Shown here piece after piece: positions 24,264-35,600 of a stretch of DNA of 64,000 nucleotides (positions within the stretch are counted from its first letter, which is position 1; every line of letters begins with the position of its first letter). Source of the DNA: Angiostrongylus vasorum (lineage: Eukaryota; Nematoda; Chromadorea; Rhabditida; Metastrongylidae); NCBI GenBank assembly GCA_018806985.1, contig JADANN010000202.1, forward strand, positions 2,723,001 through 2,787,000. The letters run 5' to 3'. Made by a program: the position numbers and the translations under genes. Under the pieces are notes generated by a model. The model did not search any database, had not been told where the DNA came from, and saw only the letters and a list, made by a program, of their open reading frames with translations.

Positions 24264-24575
24264 AAGACATGCAAATCTCCTCACATCTTCCTACTTCCGC
24301 AACGGTCATTTTACAAGATTTGTAGGCAGCCACGGGGATTGTCGTGCTGAATAGGCACTGCATATCTGCTGGTTTGAAGTTTCTGTTCACTTCATCAGTA
24401 AGACGTCCTTGTCGCTGTAAATACAACTCCACCATTATCGTATTTCTAGAGGAGATTGAAGTGAAGGATATTGACCTTTTGTGGGAAGTTTTGTTCACTA
24501 AATATATACAAGGGGCATACCATTCTCTGTTGGTGTTGCTCCATCATGAGTGTTATGTTTCTGGAAGAGATTGTC
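24264..24575 (-). CDS. Two possible exons of a Cys-containing protein, partial
   Basis: Exon 24521-24575 (acceptor GTTTCACAG, donor ATG|GTATGC) ends in phase 0. Exon 24264-24414 (acceptor TATTTACAG, donor CTT|GTAAGA) opens in phase 0 and encodes 50 residues including CLFSTTIPVAAYKSCKM and GRCEEICMS. Spacing of the Cys residues suggests a secreted or extracellular protein. No family is recognised, and no flanking exon was confirmed on either side. It could be a chance frame. Confidence 0.3.
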
Positions 24576-25079
24576 CTGTGAAACAAACTGTCCCGTACAC
24601 TCCTCCCCAGCTTACGTTATGCTTCCCAATCAGGCGCTATTTAATCTCGCATCATTATTACCCCTAACATTAATCCGATGTTATAATCATTGTTAGTGAA
24701 ATAACTTAGAAAAATGTGGATGAACTCGTCATAACTGCAGTGACTTAATGGAAGAAAAAAAAACAAAGGAAGAAAAAATAATTCAATAAATGGTGTGGTG
24801 TGATAAGAAATTACGCAATAAACTACAGGGAAAAAATGTTAGGAAAGAGCTGGGTTAAAGAGAGAACCTGATGAATGTTAACAAGCGGATGTTTGAAAAT
24901 TTTCGTCATACCATTTCTTATTACTAATCTTTCCGTTTCTATCGTCTGATACACCAACCCAAGACGATTTTCATACAATTTATTACAGTAATATACCTAG
25001 ACAAAGTACCACATGAGATTCACACTACAGCAGAGACGAAAAAGAGACAAATATCACTATAAGTCGACTTTCATTTAAC

Positions 25080-25760
25080 GTCGGTATAAATTATCAACGC
25101 ACTCGTTTCATTGATAAGCTAACACGAGGTTGTTACCACGTAAAAAAAATAAACACAACAAAATGGCATCGCAAACCAAGTAGTAAAAATATGCTTGTAC
25201 ACTACCTGACCTATCATACTTCATAAATGAAAAAGCTCTCACCAGAAACATGGATCGAACGGCACAAATGTGTGCACAAGAAAAAGAGGAAAGACAAGAA
25301 TCGCTAGTCTTAGCACAAAAAATAACCATTCCCAATGTGAACGGAGAGGAAGCCACTTGGCTCAGACCAAAAGGACGGCCGTATTTCAAACCTAAATAAG
25401 ACTTTTTCAAGGTACCCTTCATATCAAACAAAGTAGATTACGTCATTAAGAGGTACCTCAAAAAAGTGGTCTTGAAAGCTATTTGGCAGTTAGCGACCTC
25501 CCACCCAATACCCTGCTCCGTCAGTTAGTTCGCAAATGCCTCTATGTTCGTTTGTATAGGTCAGAAAATTGTGTAATCTGTCTTACGCGGACAGAAAGAG
25601 ACCGCATGAGTTCAGCTACAATGTACTTGATCTTATACAAGGCGTGCGGTGAAGAATACCTTGGGGAAACGGGTAGACCACTTTGTGTTCGCTACTCCCT
25701 ACGAACCAGATATAGCCATGGAAGGCCAAGTGATCTATACAGGTAGCTTTTTTACAGACA
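25080..25760 (+). mobile_element. Penelope 3' fragment PLE3
   Basis: A short inverted terminal-repeat piece (CTAACACGAGGTTGTTAC, 25120-25137) leads into thumb-domain sequence. Then comes a GIY-YIG region, YLILYKACGEEYLGETGRPL at about 25625-25690. The RT motifs are missing (5' truncated). The frame is broken by stops. Confidence 0.75.
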
Positions 25761-26500
25761 GAGTGCGGTAGTTCTTTCTTTGCAAGTAGCACGTCATTGG
25801 CGGAAACTGTTTCATGGTCATAGTTGCAATATTGAGTGATTCTATTATCATCATAATTCCAATTCCGTCTTTTGACGATTCCACAGGACGCTCTAGTGCT
25901 CGACGAAGACAAATAGACTTTTAAAACAATTGCTCATTCAATTTATTCAGATATTAACAAGTTGGTATACCGACAATCCAAATTAAGTAGTAAAACTGGA
26001 AAGTATTTCCACTTGACGAAGAATCTGAGAGTTGTTTTTAAAGAGTTAATGAACCCGTTTATGACAAAATTATAAGAAACAACATTGATCGTCGAACAAC
26101 TGGAGCTACTTAAAAAGTGGTCACACATTTCAAGTTGTTTCCTTGCTACGATATAGAACAGTGCTTGCTCGAAACTACTCAACAATCGACTCGGTTTTCA
26201 AACAGGTTGGCTAAGTCATTTCGGCAGTAGTAAGTTCTTCCTTGCTCATAGGGGCCACGGTGTTGGTGCGGTCGTGAGTACTTCTCCTAAAAACGTGTGC
26301 GTTTGAGGAATGCCCAAAACTATTGACTAAGCAATTGAAGGAAAATCCGCTGATCAAAAATCATTCATGAATTAGAAGCCTCAGATTCATCGAACAAAGT
26401 GCTATTCTAACATGTTACTTAATAATCCAACTTATTTCGTGAACCCAGAATACTTTTCTAGAAAACCCGTAGTTGACCTGTTTACTATGTTGTTAACTTT
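25760..26500. other. Stretch downstream of the UNC-93-like gene
   Basis: No exon or repeat match seen. A clear AATAAA for the minus-strand gene ending at 26524 was not found in the first 120 bases; an AATAAG variant lies near 26435. Confidence 0.25.
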
Positions 26501-26523
26501 TGAATCCTAACACTTAGATAAGA

Positions 26524-26643
26524 CTACCTGGCTACAATCCCAAACGTGATGGTGCTGGTTGTTAATCCGACGGCCAGTACGATATTCCAGCAGGTGACGT
26601 TCATAAAACGCGTCAAGAACAACACAATACCAGCAGCGATGCA
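26524..26643 (-). CDS. unc-93-like: UNC-93-like exon 9 (stop)
   Basis: Acceptor TTTCTCATTTAG in phase 0. Encodes the last 39 residues, a membrane helix (IVLAVGLTTSTITFGIV), then TAG at 26526-26524. Confidence 0.9.
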   Translation of the reverse strand, partial: CIAAGIVLFLTRFMNVTCWNIVLAVGLTTSTITFGIVAR

Positions 26644-29600
26644 CTAAATGAGAAAGAAACGACTAAAAAACGTAAAGTAAAGTTGCTATAGATCTGTGCA
26701 GTTCCTAACTTCTCAACTACTCTAGCGATCGAGGAATTAATGTCATTTTTCTCAACACCAGGGAGAAGCAGCTCGAATGGAACGCAACAATACTTGTGAA
26801 GAAGACCAGGATTCTCAAGAAGCAACCAAATCCACACGTTCATCAGAAGACGTTCATTGATGATAGGTGCGATACGACGAATGAAATCAGAAGGGTTCTA
26901 GGATCCGCACAAAATGTGAAGTAGAATAATACAAAAATGATATCCTTGTGTGTTCTTTGAAGTCTTATAATAACACGAAATACGTTATCAAAAATGTTTT
27001 TCGAAGGGCCTTCCGAATGTTATTCGCTTAGTTACAATCAAACTGACCGTAATAATTATCCGTTTTTCAGTAATCAAACTTTTTTCCACCGTCTTTGCAT
27101 GAAGTATGTCAGATCAGGATACAAAAACGGTGCTTCTTATCGAACCAGATTTTGATTCATATATTAGACAGAACACTTCTATATAACTTTCTTCATAACG
27201 GGTAACATTGTAGAGTAGAAAACGTGTATTATTGACTTACATTTACAATTAGGAGCTCTCTTAATAATTCTATTCATTCTAAGATGTAAAATTGAAACTC
27301 ATCCCAACGCTCTACCACCTCATCGTAGCTAGTAGATGTTCCTGGGTGTCGAGCTGCTATGCACAGCGAGGGGATTCATCTCCCTGCCAGGGTCTCCCTA
27401 GCTGAGAAGGAGTCCGGCCTTCCCATAATGAAGCCTGGCTAAGACTAAACCAATACCGGGATCCACCATCGTCTTGGTGTCAAAGTCGCATGGTGGGAAA
27501 TCTCTCTCTGATCCACAAGGGCTGCGACTGCCTGTCTTGGATGACGACCTGGTGCAGACTTTGGCTAGGTTCACCTCGGGATTCCAGGGAAACACGATGG
27601 CTAGACCAGCAAGACTCCAGAAAATGGAGGATATGCTGGGGCCCGCACAAGCAGTGATGACAGGCCGTCTAAGTATCAGAAGTAACGAAAGTTGAAGCTA
27701 GAAAAAAAGTGTTCAGGAATAAAAAAGAATCTTAAGACGCTTTAAAGTAATTATCGACTACGAAACAAATTTGAAATGAACAAACGAATTTTTGCGCTAT
27801 CAAAATTGAGAAGTAGCAAAAGTACGTGTGTTGAGTAATAAATTCCATTCAAACTGGAATAATACTACGGTAAAATTGACTACAGTTAATTATATAAACA
27901 TTTTCGCTATAAAACAACAAGTTTTTCAAACGAAAATCTGTTATCTGTCCTTATGGCACCTTCTTTATTTAGTGTAACTACTGTAGTGACAAAGCGTAGT
28001 TAATCAGACATCAATACGTACCATCTGTTACTGAAAACTATGAAATTTTAGCAGAACAAAAAGTTCTACCTGATAGAGTCGACTGATGGAGAACACCTGC
28101 ATGCGAGCATCGGGCAACGCCACTTGACAAATCACCGCACGACACATGGTGATCGTGAAGTCACCAAGACCAGCCAGAAAGCCGATGATAATCACCAGAA
28201 GACGGCTAAAAACCTCCCGTAAAATATACAGTGATATCCGTCAACTACAATAAAGTATAAATTCTTATTTACTGCCTATTATTTTTTCATGGCACGGTAT
28301 AATGTGAAATACAACCACGATGATGCTGACATATTTGCAAAACTCAGATCACGTGTGCATCATTGCTGTGCACCCTCTAGACACTACGCTACACATGCTC
28401 TTAGCTTTCGTTTGACTCAGGCTCAATTTATATAGCAATTTATAGGTTATTCTGAACAATTCAGTCTCTTGCCTGGGATTGATGAGCAACCATGATGCTT
28501 CTGTTGGTTCTATTGTTGCATTTTCAGGAACGGAAAACTGAACGAGTAGAAGCATTGTCAAGATGGCCACGAAGTGCATACTGATCGATATTACCAGGCT
28601 CCAATCCTTACATTTCTTGATTAGGCGGCGAAGAACTACTCCACCTAAAACTCACTTTTGAGCGGAAATGGCAACACTTCAAAAAGAAGGAGCTTTCACG
28701 CCATAACGGGGAGGAGGGGGTTACGACAACGCATAGGATTAAAATAGTATTTTTAACATAGGATGTAACAGCTAAATAATTAGACACCGACACTCTGTGA
28801 AGGTAAAGTAAGTGAATGGATTGGTTTGGTGTGCTAACACACACAAGCTACGAAATCGAAATGAAATCACCTAGATCGCTCTAGTGCGTTCTAATTTCCA
28901 ACGGTGACAAAAATGCCCTCGAAGTTCTACTTTTTTATAACTAACAGTGTTTGAAAAAGTAGTATGACGTCGAATTGCCAACTCTGCTGCCATTTTCAAG
29001 CACTTGATAGTTGATACTTGAACCGCCCGTCCTCACTAGTTGCGCGGGCTCCAGCATAATCACCATTTTTCGGAGATTTGCTGGTGCCATTGTGGTTCCC
29101 TAGAATCCCGAGGACCGCCCTAGCCAAAAGTCTGTCCCAGGTCGTCACCACGACGGGCATTCGCAGCCCTTGTGGATCAGAGGGAGATTTACCACCCTGC
29201 GACTTTGATACCAGGACGGTGGTGGATCCTGATATTGGTTTACTGTTCGCTAGGCTTCTTGATGGAAACGCCGGACTCCTCAGCTTGGGAGACCCTGCCG
29301 GGAACGAATCCTCCCGCTGTACATCGCAGTCCGGCACCTAGGAACACCTCCCAGCCACGATAAGCCAATAAACCATTGGGAGCCATTTTTAAGTACAGAA
29401 ATCAAAATAATGTCCATTTTATTGGCGCGATTGGGCAACTCATAACTCACCTAGCAATCATTATTTCACGAATTCCCTCAGAAATACTTAACACTTATAG
29501 AAAGATGTCTTATTTTAGCCCTTCTAGTTTTTGGTGTTCAAAATGCGAGTCTCGACAAAAAATTAATCCATTTTAGAATGAAAAAAGGGAAAAAAAATTG

Positions 29601-32600
29601 AAATGAAAGAAAAAAAGAAACCTTTTAAAAAAACAAAGTTTTAAGTGCTCAAAAAAAACAGAATTTTACAGCAACGGAGAATAATTAAAGACCTAAAGCG
29701 AAAATCTGCAGGTCTTAATGGTTTTTCACTCCAGTTAATGGAATTCCGTAAGAGATAGGACACGTTTGTCTAAGGTTGAAAGCGACGAGTCCTTTCCGTC
29801 ACACTTGAGTGGAAATCATTTCAAACAAGCAGCCTACCGGAAGGTTTCTCTCGGCTGACTTGAACTCAAGTCACGTCAGGCAGTGAGACATAAGTGTGTT
29901 AGTACGAAACTACTCATTATTTTGTTTGGAAACCGTTCAGGCAGCCGTTTTCACCTCGGGAGATTTGCATTGAGAAATTCGTATGAGGGAAAAAAAAGAG
30001 TTTCTGTTAGTCGCCAAGCATAGAAAATAGGTCTTAATGATAAGGTTTGACGAAGAAACCGTGTGTATCATGGCTATCGATCATATGAAGAAACTATGCC
30101 AAAAACTATTCTCCGGAAAAAATAAACGATGAGAATTATGCGTTGGAATCAGTGCATACACAACGTAAGTATTACGTAAGGTCTGCGTTCTATCATGCAC
30201 CGAATCTTGCGATGGTGTCATGATCAAGTGAACGTGTTTCACACACCATATTAAAGTTCAACACCATATTCTGCCTCACGATAACCGGTACTAGTGGTAT
30301 AACTCACTATCTAGACACTCTTAATGAAATTTCCATTTCAACGCCATAAGGATTGCAAGTGTTTCCTATGGATGGGCATATTCCAAATAATCTTATGCCA
30401 CAGATTTCCACTTCAATTTGTACTTTGATTTTCTTCTTTCTATGGAAACGTTTATGTCTATGTTGAATAGACGCTTGTAGCTCAGCAGTTAGAGCTGCTC
30501 TTCAATACACATGGGTCCGAAGACGCGTCTCAGGATTACCAAGCCACCCATCTCTCCGCTGAGGTCGGCAAATTGGTACCAGACTTCTTTAGGAGAATAG
30601 CAACACTGACTGGATACATCGGTAGGACATCACGAGTGCATATGTCTAATATGCATTCAGTCATCCCCCAATGAGACTTGCTGAAGTCGATTGCAAGGCG
30701 CAGCTCGCAAGGATTGGTCCACGCCCCAGAGCTTTATCCTTTATGTTGAATATAGCCCAGTGGAATAAAGATGGAAAAGGGCAAATTCTAGCGGTTTTCA
30801 CAATGGACGTGATGCAAGTTCAACTGAGAAAAGCTACGGTGAAAACCAGCTTTTTGTAAATGAGGAAGTTCAGAGACATTCGCAAGGAATTTCAAAAAAA
30901 TCAGGGCAAGACATAAACAAAGAAATACTTTCTAAACATCAAAGAGGAAAAAACTTCCGCGAAAAACCTTGCAGACTAGATTCCACATGAAATGAATGAA
31001 AAGTCCCGTGAGTATTGGTTGTCATAATATCTGTCTTGCAGTTCTCCCTAACAAAAAACGATCTGTTTCTTAACCAGTGAATGTTTCACGTCAACCAAAT
31101 GAAATTCGGAAATACCAAGTGGGCACCAAAACCTGCTTTATACTTCTTCCATCCAACACAGAACGATCAGTTCCCTAATTAGAGGCAAGATCCTGCGCTG
31201 TGTTTGCAGAAAAAAGAAGTGGGACAATAGAACTGCGAAACACCTCCAAAGCAAATTCCCTCCAAAAGTTCACGATGGCTTACTTTGATCAGCAGAAAAA
31301 AATCATCCAGTATACTTCTTGAATCCTAGCGAAAACATTACAATATGAGGATATGAGGAACTTGAGGAACATTATAATATGAGGAATGAATATGTTGTGA
31401 GAAACCAACAAAGTATATGAGAAATTGCAACGTCCGTTGAGACCATTTTGATCGGTCAAGGAATACTGATGCATACTCTTATGTTCCATAAGCCATGGTC
31501 CTAAAGATAAATGAGTATAAATGAACTTGTATCGTTATTACCTTTCTAGCCAAACTGCCGATAAATCTCAAAATTTTGAAACAAACAAACAGTGATACAG
31601 TGACACTGTGATTTCGATTACAGCCTCAGCTTAACTGGGTTCAATGCCGATCTGATGGCAAAAAGATCGATAGAACTAGCTGAGAGACAGGCGAAACGAA
31701 AGATCAGTAAGGTGTCGTGGTGAACGCGTTACCCCCGGAAAGGGTAATAGCGAGTTCGTTCTCCACCGCAGACATCTGCGGTTCGGAGTTTTGCAAATAT
31801 CTCAGGATCGTTGTGATTGTATCACACATCTAAATAGCTTTCTTCTCGAAAAAAACTGTTTCCTACTAAAGCCATCGATGCGTGTCATTGGGTTTCATCC
31901 AGATCCAAACTGTTATTTAGAAGCAACGCCTGGCTGGTAAAACTATAGCAAAGTTTGTAGTGGTCTCTACAATCATTGACGGATTTAAGTTCAAAAAGCC
32001 ATAGTTATGAAGGTTTCTCTTCTATACTAAAGTTTCACATATCACAACACAACAGTACCCCCCTTAGACGACGTTTTAGTACATCAGTACTTTTCAGGAT
32101 TGGTTTTTATTAATGCTGCCCATGCTCACCATCTAACCATGATAAGACAAATACATAGCTGGGATTTACAAGCCATTCAGCCAACATGCGGAGATGCTCA
32201 AGTTCACGAGTTCGACATTACGAGAGAACATACAGCAATACGACCCCCTGGTGGGAGAGCCAGTACAATTCGTAAATATAAGCGTTTTATGTATTCAAGC
32301 AACTTTTTTACAACCCACCAAAAGTGTCCTTTCAGGATTACGATAGCACACACAAAGAAATCAATATCAGTATCAGATCAATTTGTGGTGTCGAGACGTT
32401 CCTCGAGGAGAGTCATTCAAAGAGTGTCAGAGAAAATCCACCATTTGCATGAAATTACATTGTGCTGTTAAACTATATAGCTGCATGCTTTTTTCAGCTC
32501 AGTATTAGAGGACAAAAAGATGGAGCTTCCTGGGTCACTAATCATTGACGGATGCACCATGCATTCGACTCCATCCGGCACTGCAAAGCTAATTGAATGC

Positions 32601-35600
32601 ATGTCTGGTCTAAACAATGATTTCTGGTGCCCCACTAATCTATCAAATTTTTCCGCTACCCTCTTAAATAAGCCTGGTAGCAATTTGACAGCTACCGCAG
32701 GGGTGGAAGGCTTGTTAAGCCCAGGATGCAGGTTTGAACCAAAGAACACGTGTGTATTGCACGTCACGTCTAACCAGTGCGATAAACGCCCGCCAACTAA
32801 AGTTATACCAATAATATAAATGGCTCAAAAACTGCCATCACGTTAATAAAGGGCAAATACTAAATAATTAACTTGAATGCGTCGTTTTCTTGTTCAGCAA
32901 TCGCGAGGTTGTTAAACAGCATACATTTACTTCCATAGAAAAACACAATACAATACAACAGTAGCTGACGTTTCGGCAGTATCGCCTTCTTCAGAGCCTG
33001 GAAGGGTATACTGACATACAATTTACTAGGCCAAACGCTTCAATGACACTTACAAAAAGACGAAAAACTCTATGGTAATTACATTGTCAACAGCTTCTCG
33101 AAAAAACTCACGCTTTTTACGTGCCTTCCAATGAGGAAGATTAGAACAGCTGATTATGGTCGCATAAGGTTGATGACTGCACCATCCCACATCAGAAATT
33201 GATGCGAACATACGGGGTCAGGTCGCGTATGACCTCTGGGCATTCATCCCTGCTATTCATTGTAGGGTTTTTGGTATTTATCCAAAAAGCCTCAAGAAGT
33301 TTTCGCATCAATTTCTGATGTGGGATGGTGCAGTCATCAACGTTATGCGACCATAATCAGCTGTTCTAATCTGACTCACTGGAAGGCACGTAAAAAAGCG
33401 GTTTTTTTCGAGAAGATGTTGACCATGTAATTACCATAGAGTTTTTCGTCTTTTTGTAAGTGTCATTGAAGCGTTTGGCCTAGTAAATTGTATGTCAGTA
33501 TACCCCTTCCAGGCTCTGAAGAAGGCGATACTGCCGAAACGTCAGCTACTGTTGTATTGTATTGTGTTTTTCTATGGAAGTAAATGTATGCTGTTTAACA
33601 ACCTCGCGATTGCTGAACAAGAAAATGACGCATTCATATTCCAATGCCGAGGTTAATAGAAAGTCGATCCTGGGAACTAATTAACTTGAATCCTTTCTAT
33701 ATGACTGAGCTAACACAAGGCTGGAATAAAAACTTTTGTTCGGCTAACGTTTCGGAGCCTTCAGTTTCCGTGCCATGTTGATCCGAGTCATTGGTCTAAG
33801 CTGGTCGTTGTAGCGATGTCGATGTTCGTAGACCCATCGAATTGAATATACCAACCTCGTGTCAGTTCAGTCGTGTAAAAAATGCACTGATTATTCTTAT
33901 CGAGAATGCCATTTTTGAATGAAACTCGGTTATTGAAGTAATTGGAATGTTATTTTTCAAAGTAAATTCTTTCGAGGAATTCTGAGAATTTGGTGCGCTA
34001 GCGTTCCTAACTCACCACCATGGATAATTTTCGACCCTTGATGATATAGAAGAGGTTGCTTCCATTATTCCAATACGGCGGGAATTACTGGTATAAGCTT
34101 AGTTTTACGACAAAGAGATGTGATCTGTTTTGAATTTTTACGAATTGGTCGATTACCAGCAGGAACAGAAATAACTTGTTCGATAACTAGCAGCGATGCT
34201 GCCGTACTTGTTATCGGACAACGAACCCTTGAAAGGCAGCTTCGTCCAAATGGACACGGAGTAAAAAAGGTTGGAAAGTCAGCTTCACCCAGATGAAAAC
34301 GGAGTAAAAAGGGAAATTTTTGCAACCAAGCTTATGAAAATGGTAGGTTCAAAGCATTTACTGTAAAAAAAAAGCGGGGAAGTTTACTGCCAACAGTAGT
34401 CAATATCCGTGAGATAAAGAAATTTGAATTTTTAAAAACAGCCCACACGGAAACCATCCATACAATTGCTTGGCTGGTATGGAACTTGTATAACAGTATA
34501 TTTCGCAGACTAAAAATAACGCTTAGAGCAAGGATTTTTTCGCAGTGCGTGATGTTGGTGAGCGATGAAGAGATTTAGTGAGTCAGTGACTTACCCTAGT
34601 TCCAGCATTGTTGGCAAACAGGTTGTCCAAATACTGAGAACTCTAGGTCATTTGTAATGCAAAAATCAGTTTTTGCACTCTGTTTCGAAACAGTCAAATT
34701 CTATTAAAACTAACAATGATGCCAACGACCGACTTTCTAATAATCTCCGTATTGATCGAACAATTCCTTATATTCTTGTTGAGCAAACAGTGATTTTCTT
34801 CCCTTTTTACGAACAAGCAGGTGTTTCGGCAGATTTCGCCTTCCTCAGAGCTCGGAAACGTCAAGCTGGCCGCAATCTTCCCAGCAAAACACCTCCGTTA
34901 CTGAACAGAGAAAAATTTCTGAACCAAGATTCCATTCACAATGAATACAGAGTAGCTTCTTTGCGTACTCACCAAGTCTTCCATTCAATTTCACGTGGAG
35001 ACCCTCCGCACGGACTTTACACGGAGGCGTAATGAGCATCTCACATTAAATAAAAAGTCTTAGATACTCTCCGATATCACGCATGATTATAGGGCATTCA
35101 TTCCTACGGTTCATTTTCGAGTTCTTGTAATGTATCCAGAGTGCTACCAGAGTTATGCACACTGCTGTTTTCGATTCCTGTGGGAAGATGTTAACTTCTA
35201 CTTCAAAAATCGTCCCCATTATGTCTGTGTCCTATGCGCGCATTGTGGAGTATTTGGTTGGTTTAACAATAACTAGCAACAATGGTTTACTAGCTCCTCG
35301 TACTAAGGGTTATTCTCGTGTGTCGAACCGTAAAGGATAATTTGGTGTGCATCCACCGGTCGACATTCACCGGGTCGCCCAAGCTACGAAGGATTTCGAC
35401 ATTTCTATCCGGAGGACCAGTGAATAGCATACTAATGGCACGAATCGTTACAATCTTGACCTCTAGTGATGAATTCTTGGGCCAAAGGCGCGTGAAAAAA
35501 CATAGAATGGCTATCCTGAAACTCAAAAGAAAAATATTCCCTCAACCAGCAATACACTAGCTTCATTACCCTGCATACTGACGTTCCTGTAGGGAAGCGA

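Larger units (their letters stand above)
32876..33645. mobile_element. Penelope terminal palindrome with C-terminal remnant
   Basis: The left arm (32876-33200) and right arm (33309-33645) are inverted copies of the PLE4 right end. Each runs from GCATCAATTTCTGATGTGGG outward through a hammerhead to TCAGCAATCGCGAGGTTG. The 110-base middle is extra coding tail belonging to the left arm. This fits the inverted terminal-repeat habit of Penelope elements after loss of the body. Confidence 0.82.

Noticed and set aside
29078..29341. Frame with RSPCGSEGD that recurs in several places as if a conserved protein
   Set aside because: It is the family A repeat. The frame is not held constant among copies and gaps are not multiples of three.
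30475..30545. A tRNA gene suggested by TAGCTCAGCAGTTAGAG
   Set aside because: Only the A-box side fits; the other arms do not fold. It is the head of a family C SINE.
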